NCBI GenBank assembly: GCA_030615865.1
Contig: JAUWYK010000057.1
Location: forward strand, 1 to 12,535
DNA length: 12,535 nucleotides
Reading direction: 5' to 3'
Origin: Dehalococcoidia bacterium
GTDB taxonomy: Bacteria; Chloroflexota; Dehalococcoidia; Dehalococcoidales; JAUWYK01
Position 1 is the first letter of the stretch. Each line of letters opens with the position of its first letter. A program made the position numbers and the translations under genes. Positions 1 through 7,429 of this stretch are shown in pieces. The notes below the pieces were generated by a model. It was not told the DNA's origin. It was given only the letters and a program-made list of their open reading frames with translations, and searched no databases.

Positions 1-2
1 GC

Positions 3-746
3 TTATCTAAAGACTTCGGCGGTGTTCGCGCAGTGCGGAGTATTTCTTTCAGCGTAGAAGCCGGGGAACACCTGGCAATCATTGGACCTAATGGGGCAGG
101 AAAGACAACCCTGTTCAACCTGCTCGGTGGGCAGTTATCCCCCACCGCTGGTCGGGTATACCTTTTTGGGCAAGAGATTACTAATGTTGCGGCACATTCC
201 CGTGCTCACCTCGGTATAGCCCGCTCTTTTCAACTAACCAGTCTCTTCCTTAATCTTACGGTACTGGAAAATATTTTGCTGGCTCTCCAAGGCACTCGAC
301 CAAGTCGTTTCCAAATGTTACGTTCAGCCACTGCCTATGAGCACTTCTATACTAAGGCCGAGGAATTGCTAGATTCAATGGACCTGTGGGGAAAGAAAGA
401 CGACCCAGTGCATGCTATATCTTACGGAGAGCAACGGAAACTGGAAATTGCTCTTAGCCTAGCCTTAGAACCAAAACTATTATTGCTCGATGAACCTAGT
501 AGTGGGCTAACGACTGCTGAAGGTGCTGATATCATCAACATGATTCGCAATCTGGGAACAGATATCACGGTAATCCTTGTCGCTCATGACATGGATCTGG
601 TATTTGGCGTGGCGGAGCGGATTATTGTTCTCCATTACGGGGAGATTATAGCCGAAGGAACAGGTGAGGAAATCAGCTCTGATCCAAGGGTTAAGGAAAT
701 TTACATGGGAAGTGAGGAGGCCACGGGAAATGCTCGAGCTGGTTGA
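3..746 (+). CDS. livG: Branched-chain amino-acid-type ABC transporter ATP-binding protein LivG (5'-partial)
   Basis: This is the cytoplasmic ATPase subunit of a LivFGHM-type importer for branched-chain amino acids or related carboxylates (amides and aromatic acids are also carried by this family). The reading frame is open to the left edge. The codons before the GTG at 33 encode LSKDFGGVRAV, which is the usual LivG N-terminus, so 33 is not the real start and the gene begins upstream. Seen in order: Walker A GPNGAGKTT, a Q-loop region (IARSFQLTSLF), the LivG-style signature SYGEQRKLEIA in place of LSGGQ, Walker B LLLLDEP, and the H-loop histidine in VAHD. The C-terminus includes the typical GEIIAEGTGEEI segment. 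The stop overlaps the livF start by 17 bp, indicating translational coupling. Family assignment is secure; the substrate cannot be read from the sequence. Confidence 0.93.
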   Translation, partial: LSKDFGGVRAVRSISFSVEAGEHLAIIGPNGAGKTTLFNLLGGQLSPTAGRVYLFGQEITNVAAHSRAHLGIARSFQLTSLFLNLTVLENILLALQGTRPSRFQMLRSATAYEHFYTKAEELLDSMDLWGKKDDPVHAISYGEQRKLEIALSLALEPKLLLLDEPSSGLTTAEGADIINMIRNLGTDITVILVAHDMDLVFGVAERIIVLHYGEIIAEGTGEEISSDPRVKEIYMGSEEATGNARAG

Positions 747-1434
747 TGTCCATACCTACTATGGAGAAAGTTACGTCCTCCAGGGGATTTCGCTAGAGGT
801 TAAGGAGGGTTCTGTAGTAGCTCTTCTGGGGCGTAATGGAATGGGCAAAACAACCACCATTCGCTCAATCATTGGCTTTACTCCACCACGCCGGGGTAGA
901 GTGCTTTTTAAGGGGAAGGATATCACTGGTCTCCAACCCTACCGGATTGCTCAGATGGACATTGGTCTGATTCCTCAAGGTAGACGCATTTTCCCCTCGC
1001 TGAGTGTAGAGGAAAACCTCACCATGGCAGCAAGAGGTGGTGGAAAGACTGGCAGCTGGACCTTAGATAGACTCTATTCTCTTTTCCCTCTCCTAAAGGA
1101 AAGGGCTAAGTATAAGGGTAATCTCCTTAGTGGTGGTGAGCAGCAGATGCTGTCCATTGCTCGGGCCTTAATGACCAATCCCGATTTGCTTCTGATGGAT
1201 GAGCCTTCGGAAGGATTAGCACCTATTATTGTTCAGGAGATTGGCCGCATTATTTATCAGCTTAAGGAGAGTGGCTTTTCTATTTTGTTAGTGGAGCAAA
1301 ATCTCCCCATGGCCCTACGTGTAGCTGATTACGTCTATATAATGAGTAAAGGGACAATAGTGTATGAGGGTACACCCGAAGAGTTAAGAGGCAATGAGGA
1401 AGTAAAGGTTAAGTATCTTGGTGTAACTGGGTGA
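730..1434 (+). CDS. livF: Branched-chain amino-acid-type ABC transporter ATP-binding protein LivF
   Basis: This is the second ATPase of the Liv-type importer; it would form a heterodimer with LivG on the membrane permeases LivH/LivM. The frame is open from 664, but the ATG at 730 fits best: it is preceded by a Shine-Dalgarno GAGGAGG around 714-720 and gives the family's usual N-terminus (MLELVDVHTYYGESYVLQG). The resulting 234 residues match the usual LivF length. Motifs in order: Walker A GRNGMGKTT, the LivF-typical LIPQGRRIFPSLSVEENL segment, signature LSGGEQQML, Walker B LLLMDEP followed by SEGLAP, and the H-loop in VEQN. It is the last gene of the plus-strand operon and faces the minus-strand methyltransferase-like gene across about 90 bp, in which I see no clear terminator hairpin. 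Confidence 0.93.
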   Translation: MLELVDVHTYYGESYVLQGISLEVKEGSVVALLGRNGMGKTTTIRSIIGFTPPRRGRVLFKGKDITGLQPYRIAQMDIGLIPQGRRIFPSLSVEENLTMAARGGGKTGSWTLDRLYSLFPLLKERAKYKGNLLSGGEQQMLSIARALMTNPDLLLMDEPSEGLAPIIVQEIGRIIYQLKESGFSILLVEQNLPMALRVADYVYIMSKGTIVYEGTPEELRGNEEVKVKYLGVTG

Positions 1435-1523
1435 GATTTTGGGGATCTAATATTGGTTAGGACGAATCAGTCTTGGTCGCTTTCTGTGAAGCTAGAGTCT
1501 GCCCATTCATAAACAGCTCGAAG

Positions 1524-3965
1524 TTAAACTTTCTTTATGCTTCGTTTTCTAAATACCAAAAAGACAAGGAAATAGCAACTAGCACCTATTAAAAGTGCTT
1601 CGGTAAACCCGAAGCTTATGGCTATCACAATGGTCATGACGGAGCCCAAAACGGAGCATATGCCATTAATTCCCCACATCCATGGGATGTGGTTTTCCAT
1701 TCCCATCTCTCTCAGCAATCTTATCCCCAAAGGAAAAGGGAATCCCATGGAAAAACCCAGCGGGAGCAATATGACAACCGTAGCCAACAAACGGATGGTA
1801 AGCCCAAGCCCCAAAAGCTGCTCGAAGATGATGGGAAGAAGGAAAGTGTAAACAAGCAGTATAGCTACAATAAACAAGGAAGCAATAGTTAGCCCTTTTA
1901 TTAACCTATCTGAAGCAAGCCGACCACTACACATGCTACCTATGCCTGCCCCCCCCAAGAGAGAAAACAATAAGGCTGTCATAGATAGCACTGGCTGGCC
2001 GAGAAAGAGCACAAATCTTTGAATAAGGGAAATTTCGACCAGCATGAATCCCACACCCAGCATCGAAAATAGCACCACGGACCTAATTAGATTTTGATTA
2101 AGGATTCTCTTGCTCTCTGAACGCATCTCTGTCGGGAAGAGCCTCTTCCTCCAAAACAGCAGAGGTGCCAAGATTACAAGTATCATCATAATAATCGACG
2201 ACCAGAAAACTAGAGACACTGACCGCGGTAGTCCCTCCTCAAGCTTGTAGAAAAAGGGACTGTCATCGGTCACTGGACTGATGTCGTAGCCCAGACCCTT
2301 AATTATCCTCACGAAGTCATCTACGCCTATCTCCGCACTCTCTAGACCCATAAGTACTGAGTTGACTGTTCCCACCTGACTGATGTAGGGGAAGTAAGAG
2401 GAAGTTGGGTTATACCCGAATTGGGATAGTGCCTCGTACATCAAAAGCACCTCTGTCGGCTCAAACGGTGTTTTCTTCAACACAAATACCGGGTACCTAT
2501 CTGAGCCCACTATGTAGAGCTGCTTCATCGCGGTAGCATTACTGACACCACTTTCACTGAGAGTAGCTAGCGAAATGGAAAGTAGCCTTGATATCTCAAC
2601 ATCGTCGCGACACACAACCACCAATTGCCCCTCATCAGTTAGACGACCTAAATAGTCACCGATGGAATCGGTGGTAAATAAGAAATTTTCGGTCAGGGCA
2701 TATCCTTCCAGGCTTCGGCTGCTGTTGGTATAGGGGAGACTGAGCATGATAATGTCATATTTATCCTTCTGGCGTTTGAGGAAACTTCTTCCCTCGTCAA
2801 CAACTATATCTACATTATCCAAGTCGGTATAAATACCACCGTTATACCATGAATATTCACCAACTATGTCCACAAGATCCTCATTTACTTCAACTGCCGT
2901 GACCTGGCCAACTCCTCCCATTAGCGCCAGAAGTATGTCCCGTCCTCCGCCCGGTCCTATGATAAGAGCGTTATTTCTTTCTCCCTCCTCCAAGAAAAGG
3001 AAGGGGAAATATCCCGGAAAGTCAGCCTTTAGACTACTGACTGCGGAGCCTGGAGCGTCAATATCTCCGCTGAATCTATACATTGGAGTCCCGGCGGTTC
3101 CATCTACGTAGATGTGCATCTGCTCTGGATAATCGCTAAACTCAACTAAATCGGTTCGACCGAATGCGCTCCACCTCGCCTCGATTATCTTCCCCTTAAG
3201 GGAAGAGCCGAGAGCCTCGTGAATTTGCTTTGCCGGGTTGGCACCTATGGGTATGTCAGGTAGATACAGACCAGTCAGGTTGGTACACAATAGGACGGAT
3301 ACGATTAAGAAGCTGCTGGCGGGTATTACCACTCCCCTGATGTTACTCTTCAGCACCTTCACGGCAAAGAGCAGGGCTGCCACTGAAGCGAGGACACCGA
3401 GGAAAAAACTAGTGCTTATGCCACCAAGGATATCTAGAGTGAGGACAACCGCCAGAGAGCCGCCTGCCGCTCCAACTAAGTCGGCGCCATAAACCCAGGC
3501 ACTAATAGCCGGAAACATTCGGAAGACCTCGGCTAAAAGCATACCAGCGAAGACAAAGGGGATAAATAAAAGGAAACAATAGAGCAGGATGTTATCCCGA
3601 ATGGTATCTATATAGCCAATCTGGATTATCAGTATTACCGAAAAGGGAATCGCCAGCGAAAACAGACTGGCAAGCAAGGCTAAGGAGCCAAATCGGCTAT
3701 GCCCGCTTGGTACGTGTGGCCTGAAGAAGTGAACAAAGATACCACCAACACCCAGCCCGAGTAAAGCTAGAGAAACAGCGAGGAATACATAGTGGTAGGA
3801 AAGCATTACGGAGAGAAGCCTGGTGAGGGTTATCTCAAAGGTTAGCAGGCTAAATGACGTGAGAAAAACGCCACCCAGCAAAACGCACCATGTCCCTTTA
3901 GTTATGTGGTCATCCTCTTTTATCGGGAACACGGCTTCCTTTCTTATTCTTTTTGCTTCCTGCAA
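1524..3965 (-). CDS. Polytopic membrane protein with internal spermidine synthase/methyltransferase-like domain
   Basis: An 813-residue protein in three parts. Residues about 26-230 are strongly hydrophobic with roughly seven membrane segments. Residues about 265-560 form a Rossmann domain of the spermidine synthase/SAM-methyltransferase type, with a glycine-rich motif GPGGGRDILLAL near residue 333 followed by the acidic strand end TAVEVNED. Residues about 585-805 hold a second group of roughly seven membrane segments. The later segment GYALTENFLFTTDSI resembles the membrane-bound 'spermidine synthase-like' family rather than soluble SpeE, so true aminopropyl transfer is doubtful; the substrate is unknown. 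The start is uncertain: TTG at 3965 lies 6 bp after the upstream stop with a weak ribosome site, while GTG at 3932 has a closely spaced AAAGGA. Both leave the first membrane segment intact. It is probably co-transcribed with the isochorismatase-fold gene. Confidence 0.85.
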   Translation of the reverse strand: MQEAKRIRKEAVFPIKEDDHITKGTWCVLLGGVFLTSFSLLTFEITLTRLLSVMLSYHYVFLAVSLALLGLGVGGIFVHFFRPHVPSGHSRFGSLALLASLFSLAIPFSVILIIQIGYIDTIRDNILLYCFLLFIPFVFAGMLLAEVFRMFPAISAWVYGADLVGAAGGSLAVVLTLDILGGISTSFFLGVLASVAALLFAVKVLKSNIRGVVIPASSFLIVSVLLCTNLTGLYLPDIPIGANPAKQIHEALGSSLKGKIIEARWSAFGRTDLVEFSDYPEQMHIYVDGTAGTPMYRFSGDIDAPGSAVSSLKADFPGYFPFLFLEEGERNNALIIGPGGGRDILLALMGGVGQVTAVEVNEDLVDIVGEYSWYNGGIYTDLDNVDIVVDEGRSFLKRQKDKYDIIMLSLPYTNSSRSLEGYALTENFLFTTDSIGDYLGRLTDEGQLVVVCRDDVEISRLLSISLATLSESGVSNATAMKQLYIVGSDRYPVFVLKKTPFEPTEVLLMYEALSQFGYNPTSSYFPYISQVGTVNSVLMGLESAEIGVDDFVRIIKGLGYDISPVTDDSPFFYKLEEGLPRSVSLVFWSSIIMMILVILAPLLFWRKRLFPTEMRSESKRILNQNLIRSVVLFSMLGVGFMLVEISLIQRFVLFLGQPVLSMTALLFSLLGGAGIGSMCSGRLASDRLIKGLTIASLFIVAILLVYTFLLPIIFEQLLGLGLTIRLLATVVILLPLGFSMGFPFPLGIRLLREMGMENHIPWMWGINGICSVLGSVMTIVIAISFGFTEALLIGASCYFLVFLVFRKRSIKKV

Positions 3966-3971
3966 TTCAAC

Positions 3972-4577
3972 CTAACTAACCTTTGACAATACCTCTTGTG
4001 TGGTAGTGACTAATGAAAAGAGAGGGAGAAACCTGGTAAGCACAAATTCATGAGCCTCTTTATCGTTTGAGGCGACCGCATCTTTTACCACAATCGCTGA
4101 ATAGCCTAAGTCAGTCGCCTGCAAAGTAGCCATATGTATCGCTAAATGAGTAGCTACACCTACCAGAACCAGAGTTTCAGCACCGTAGTGTTTTAAGACC
4201 TCATCTAAGTTGGAGTGGGAAAAGATTCCAACATTCCAATTCCTTACCACCGGCTCACCCCACACAGGAGGCAACTCAAGAATAATCTGGGTTCCTTTGG
4301 AACCTGGAGCATTAGGCCTTGCTTTCCTCATATAATCGTAGAAAGCCCCATAGGCTGGCATAGGAACGAGTGGATTAAACTCAGCAACCACGTAGATTAC
4401 AGGTAATTTCTTCTCACGAAACGCCTTAAGCAGAACTTGAATCCTGGGAATGATACCGGCATCTTTGCAAGCTTTGGGGAATCCAGCGTCTTCACCCTTT
4501 CCCCCCTGCCCTACAATGTCCTCCTGCATGTGCAATATGAGTAAAGCCACCTTACCTTTCAATTCCCAATCTGCCAT
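3972..4577 (-). CDS. Isochorismatase-fold (cysteine hydrolase superfamily) protein lacking the catalytic triad
   Basis: About 201 residues with the isochorismatase-like fold: an N-terminal strand ALLILHMQED, a central VIYVV strand, and the C-terminal signature LVLVGVATHLAIH followed by GYSAIVVKDAVAS. In active members the triad is Asp (in xDMQ), Lys, and Cys (in TxxCV). Here these positions hold His16, Asn113 and Ala146, so ordinary cysteine-hydrolase chemistry looks impossible. Some superfamily members without the Cys are known to me (GIATNIGV type), but losing all three is less usual. The ATG at 4577 is chosen because it has GGAGG eight bases upstream; the longer frame to 4646 begins at a TTG that is itself the -35 box of a candidate promoter. 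The downstream membrane methyltransferase-like gene follows after 6 bp, so the two are probably one transcription unit. Confidence 0.85.
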   Translation of the reverse strand: MADWELKGKVALLILHMQEDIVGQGGKGEDAGFPKACKDAGIIPRIQVLLKAFREKKLPVIYVVAEFNPLVPMPAYGAFYDYMRKARPNAPGSKGTQIILELPPVWGEPVVRNWNVGIFSHSNLDEVLKHYGAETLVLVGVATHLAIHMATLQATDLGYSAIVVKDAVASNDKEAHEFVLTRFLPLFSLVTTTQEVLSKVS

Positions 4578-4617
4578 TTTGGCTGCCTCCCATAACTGGT
4601 GAAAATTTATGTAGTAT

Positions 4618-4646
4618 ATTCTACCTGCCATCGCCACGGTGGTCAA
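4618..4646 (-). promoter_or_regulatory. Candidate sigma70-type promoter for the isochorismatase-fold gene
   Basis: Read on the minus strand: TTGACC (4646-4641), a 17-base spacer, then TAGAAT (4623-4618). Transcription would start near 4611, leaving a leader of about 35 bases with GGAGG before the ATG at 4577. It lies in the 132-bp gap after the LpdD-like gene, so the two downstream genes could be expressed independently of ubiX. Seen by eye only. Confidence 0.5.
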
Positions 4647-4709
4647 TGAGCCAAATCGTTCAGCACTATTCTTGGAGAGCGAACATGCCTATGACTGTTG
4701 TCTTTTCCC

Positions 4710-5084
4710 TCACTGCACGCTATTAGCGCTTTCCCAACGCCTTAGAAAATCCTTCAAGTAGGAGTCAGTGACTTCTAACAATTTCTCAATCTCTTCCCCG
4801 GTGATGTTGTCCAAATGAACACCGGCAATAACACAGCTAGGTCTCTTAGTGTGTTTAGTTATCAAATAAGCTGCTTTCTGGGCTATCACGTCGTCTTTGT
4901 GCCCAAGTCTGGTGATTACTGAAGTCGAGGCTCTGGCCCGCTTATGGTCATATTCGCCTACAGCTACCGCGCCGACATGCGCATTTTCGTTGTAGATAAA
5001 GACCGCAAGGTCACCTCCAAAACCTTGCACCGAGAGGCTAATTCTTGTTCTGCCTTCTCCTTTAGTTATCTCATGCTCACCCAT
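4710..5084 (-). CDS. LpdD-like prenylated-flavin chaperone domain protein
   Basis: A 124-residue soluble protein. Its pattern (RISLSVQGFGGDLAVFIYNENAHVGAVAV in two parts, a GHKDDVIAQKAA segment, then VIAGVHLDNITGEEI) matches what I recall of the LpdD family, the small third component of UbiD-type gallate/hydroxyarylic acid decarboxylases. That family is thought to help deliver or mature prenylated FMN. It starts 9 bp after the ubiX stop with only a weak ribosome site (AGAG), suggesting translational coupling to ubiX. The gene pair is the main support for its role. No UbiD large subunit is encoded in this window, so the client enzyme must be elsewhere. The family name is from memory and needs a domain search; the operon partnership is seen directly. 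Confidence 0.75.
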   Translation of the reverse strand: MGEHEITKGEGRTRISLSVQGFGGDLAVFIYNENAHVGAVAVGEYDHKRARASTSVITRLGHKDDVIAQKAAYLITKHTKRPSCVIAGVHLDNITGEEIEKLLEVTDSYLKDFLRRWESANSVQ

Positions 5085-5093
5085 TAGTCAGCT

Positions 5094-5681
5094 CTACTTT
5101 GTCTGGATACTTTTCTTACCGGTTGTCCCAGACCACCTTGGAAAAAGGTTGTGCTCGATGTCAAGGATATCCAATACCTTGCCTATTGTGTGGTCAATCA
5201 CCTCTTGAATTGTCCGCGGTCTATGGTAGAAGGCAGGAATTGGTGGAAGGACAACGGCTCCCATCTCGGTGACTTTTTCCATGTTCCTCAAGTGGCCCAA
5301 ATGAAGTGGAGTCTCTCTCACCAATAGAATAAGTTTCTTTCTTTCTTTGAGCGTGACGTCAGCTGTGCGGGTTAGCAGATTATCAGCGTATGAGTTTGCC
5401 ACTGCAGAAAGGGTCTTCATACTACACGGAGCGATTATCATGCCATCTCTCTTGAACGAGCCACTAGCAAGCGCCGCTCCAGCATCGTCGATATCGTAGT
5501 AGAAATCTGCCAGAGCTGTTACCTGTTCTAGCTTCCAGTTAGTCTCATACTTGATATTCTGGGCCCCGGCTTTAGAAACTACGAGGTGTGTTTCCATTGC
5601 ATTGTTGGCCAAAAGGACTTCGAGCAATCGTATCCCATATATTACGCCTGAGGCTCCGGTTATACCTACTATTAATAACAT
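5094..5681 (-). CDS. ubiX: UbiX-family flavin prenyltransferase
   Basis: UbiX enzymes attach a dimethylallyl group to FMN, making the prenylated flavin cofactor used by UbiD-type decarboxylases. The 195 residues match the family length. Seen: the N-terminal GITGASGVIYGIRLLEVL nucleotide-binding start, LVVSKAGAQNI, the FMN-site segment MIIAPCSMKTLSAVANSYADN, then LLVRETPLHLGHLRNM and PPIPAFYHRP, all hallmark UbiX blocks. The ATG at 5681 has a GGAGGGAG ribosome site about seven to nine bases upstream. It heads the minus-strand operon: the LpdD-like gene follows at 9 bp. A quinone-biosynthesis role is possible, but the LpdD-like partner points to aromatic acid (de)carboxylation. Confidence 0.92.
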   Translation of the reverse strand: MLLIVGITGASGVIYGIRLLEVLLANNAMETHLVVSKAGAQNIKYETNWKLEQVTALADFYYDIDDAGAALASGSFKRDGMIIAPCSMKTLSAVANSYADNLLTRTADVTLKERKKLILLVRETPLHLGHLRNMEKVTEMGAVVLPPIPAFYHRPRTIQEVIDHTIGKVLDILDIEHNLFPRWSGTTGKKSIQTK

Positions 5682-5812
5682 CGCGGCACTCCCTCCGGCT
5701 GGAGAATCCGTAACTGTCCGTTGATCACCCGTGTAGTTGACGGGCGCTTAACAAGTATGAAAAAGTAACACTGCTTCAACTTTCAAAAATCACTCCAAGC
5801 TGATTTACCAGA

Positions 5813-5842
5813 ATTATAATACGGCCCCCCCTAGCTTGACAA
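5813..5842 (-). promoter_or_regulatory. Candidate sigma70-type promoter for the ubiX operon
   Basis: On the minus strand: TTGTCA (5842-5837), an 18-base spacer containing a run of seven G, then a perfect TATAAT (5818-5813). The predicted start near 5806 gives a leader of about 125 bases before the ubiX ATG. No recognisable riboswitch was seen in this leader; there is a short hairpin CCCGT/ACGGG (5728-5732 with 5740-5744). Confidence 0.5.
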
Positions 5843-6472
5843 GATTTGCTAGCTATCCTTGTGCCACCCATATCCAATTTATTTCGGCTCCTGCCTATAG
5901 TACTCCTCAAAATAGGCTAAACGATGCTGTAGTTTTCGGAGGTTGCTCTATTGTCTTAAGGCTCATTACCAACAGCCATCACTATTGACTGATTTCGCTG
6001 ACGATTTACACCCTAATGCAAATATAGGATCAGCTGTATTCGACAATCAGCCAGAAGGTGTAATGATGAATTGCCGCTCCCCTTTCAGGTACCAGATGAG
6101 TCTTCCGGGATAGAGATTTCCACAACAACTTCCCCTTTTCAAGGTTCTTTCGTCATTTCTTTCTGAAACTCTTTTTTGAAATGTATTTCCACAAAACTTC
6201 CTGAAACCTTTGTTTTTGAGATTTTTCACAATACTATTCACAATCCTGTTGTCAAGACTACTGTCGAGGTATTGTCATTCCTCAACTTCGTCGAAATACT
6301 GTCGTTCCTCAACGTCGTCGAAATACCGTCATTCCTCAATTTCGTCAAAATAATGTCGAGGTACTGGCGAGGTATTGTCAAACCCCAATCTCGTCATATT
6401 TCGAGGAGTAGTACACCTCGTGGAGAAAGCGAGGTCTTTCGTCAAAGTCGTCAAGAATTGCCCTGGCAGATT
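5843..6472. other. Long gene-poor stretch next to the recombinase
   Basis: About 630 bases with no convincing coding region on either strand. Two short open frames exist (6047-6241 minus, 6176-6481 plus), but neither has a ribosome site, a recognisable protein or a plausible composition. What it does hold: a small inverted repeat GCCTAT/ATAGGC (5893-5898 and 5912-5917), a pair of direct ATTTCCACAA words near 6115 and 6185, and, from about 6263 on, a tandem repeat array listed separately. It is probably either the remains of the element that carries the recombinase or a non-coding regulatory/recombination region. Confidence 0.5.
6263..6361. repeat. 27-bp tandem repeat array downstream of the recombinase
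   Basis: Three copies of a 27-base unit start at 6281, 6308 and 6335. The first two agree at 24 of 27 positions and the third agrees with the first at 21 of 27; the core is TTCGTCGAAATACTGTC. A degenerate partial copy lies at 6263-6280. The word CGAGG occurs five times on the plus strand across the array and its right flank (6265, 6357, 6368, 6402, 6430), with one inverted CCTCG at 6416. The unit is a multiple of three, so the plus strand reads as a nine-residue repeat (SFLNFVEI-like), but there is no supported gene around it. Such arrays near recombinases can be accessory binding sites; that is inference. Confidence 0.8.
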
Positions 6473-7429
6473 TCACGATAGAGGCGCCCTATAAAATCTC
6501 AGGCTGTCATTAAACGCTACCGACCGTGTATACCTCTGGACCATCTCAAGGCTTTCCCACCGGCCCAGGTCTTTGATTGTCAGTACGTCAAGCCCGGACT
6601 TCCTGAGGAGACAGGCGAAGGTTCTCCTGAACACGCGGGGATTACACGGCAGACCAGAGTTTTCCTCTAATCTCCTCAACATGGAGATTATGCCCCATTT
6701 GTTCAGACCCCAGATGTTGCCGTTTGGCTGATACTCCTCGAGCCAAATCTTGAGGTATTCTTGTGTAATTTTGCCCAGCGGTGCCAATGCCTCTTTTCGC
6801 CCTTTACCCAGAACCCTGACCGTGCCGCCCTCCCAGTCTATATCTTGAGGTTTAATACTGACCAGCTCCGAGAGGCGAAGTCCGCTCTCGGTAAACATAG
6901 CTATAATAGCCTTGTCCCGGGCTTTATCCACCTTGTCGAGAAGACAGGAGACCTGCTCCCGCGTTAAGCTGGGCAGTATCAGCTTGCTCAGCCTGGGTGC
7001 CCTCAAGCGTTTCATGGGACTGGGCAGGCCAAAGGTCTCCTCCCGCCAGTTAAAGAAGGTCTTAATTGCCCGGTAGTAGGCATGGCGGTTGCCGGCGTTA
7101 CCAAACTTGAGCAAAAACAGCTCAATATCCTGTCTTTGAGCTTCATCGACGTTTACCTCGGACAAGAAGCACCCGAGCTTTATGCGATAGAATTGCTCGG
7201 TTCCTGGGGATACTTCCATGGCTTTCCGTGACCGGAGAAATAGAGTGAAGTAGTCGTGTTCCGTCTGAATGCGGCGGTGACGGTTTTTCAGGGCTTCGAG
7301 GAGCTTCTTGGATGGCAGGCACTTTCCGTGCTTCACCTGAGAAATGTAGGATTTACTGAATTTACTTAACTCCGAAATTTTCGTCACGCTCAAGGAGTTA
7401 AGTAATTGTAGCGGCTCCCAAGGACTCAT
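6473..7429 (-). CDS. Tyrosine recombinase/integrase with N-terminal helix-turn-helix
   Basis: A 318-residue site-specific recombinase of the phage-integrase/Xer family. Residues about 13-45 form a helix-turn-helix (VTKISELSKFSKSYISQV), about 55-130 a SAM-like core-binding domain, and about 145-318 the catalytic domain. Catalytic positions seen: Arg185 (ESGLRLSEL), a lysine in VLGKGRKEALAPL, Arg268, and the nucleophile Tyr300 in MVQRYTRS. The box II pattern HxxR reads R265-V-F-R268, so the usual His is Arg. The frame is complete and looks intact. The only in-frame start after the upstream TGA is the ATG at 7429, with AAAGG unusually close (3 bases). That ATG falls inside a tRNA-Met 3' fragment, antisense to its anticodon, which implies that the enzyme's element integrates at tRNA-Met. 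Confidence 0.88.
   Translation of the reverse strand: MSPWEPLQLLNSLSVTKISELSKFSKSYISQVKHGKCLPSKKLLEALKNRHRRIQTEHDYFTLFLRSRKAMEVSPGTEQFYRIKLGCFLSEVNVDEAQRQDIELFLLKFGNAGNRHAYYRAIKTFFNWREETFGLPSPMKRLRAPRLSKLILPSLTREQVSCLLDKVDKARDKAIIAMFTESGLRLSELVSIKPQDIDWEGGTVRVLGKGRKEALAPLGKITQEYLKIWLEEYQPNGNIWGLNKWGIISMLRRLEENSGLPCNPRVFRRTFACLLRKSGLDVLTIKDLGRWESLEMVQRYTRSVAFNDSLRFYRAPLS

Noticed and set aside
1435..1523. Bidirectional terminator between livF and the convergent membrane gene
   Set aside because: No stem with a T-run could be found in the 89-base gap.
1524..3965. True spermidine synthase (speE)
   Set aside because: The fusion to two large membrane regions and the altered segment after the glycine-rich loop fit the membrane-bound methyltransferase-like family, not soluble polyamine enzymes.
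5693..5704. Hairpin hiding the ubiX ribosome site
   Set aside because: Only four base pairs (CTCC/GGAG) with a four-base loop; too weak to call a regulatory switch.
5836..5841. Plus-strand TTGACA as a promoter
   Set aside because: No acceptable -10 box at 16-18 bases, and no plus-strand gene follows it.
6047..6241. Minus-strand open frame of 64 codons in the gene-poor stretch
   Set aside because: No ribosome site, no recognisable protein and no plausible partner.
6263..6361. CRISPR array
   Set aside because: The 27-base units are directly adjacent with no spacers, diverge from one another, and no cas genes are present.
6176..6481. Plus-strand open frame of 101 codons with a nine-residue repeat
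   Set aside because: It starts at a TTG with no ribosome site, its repeat follows only from the 27-bp tandem DNA repeat, and the rest looks random.
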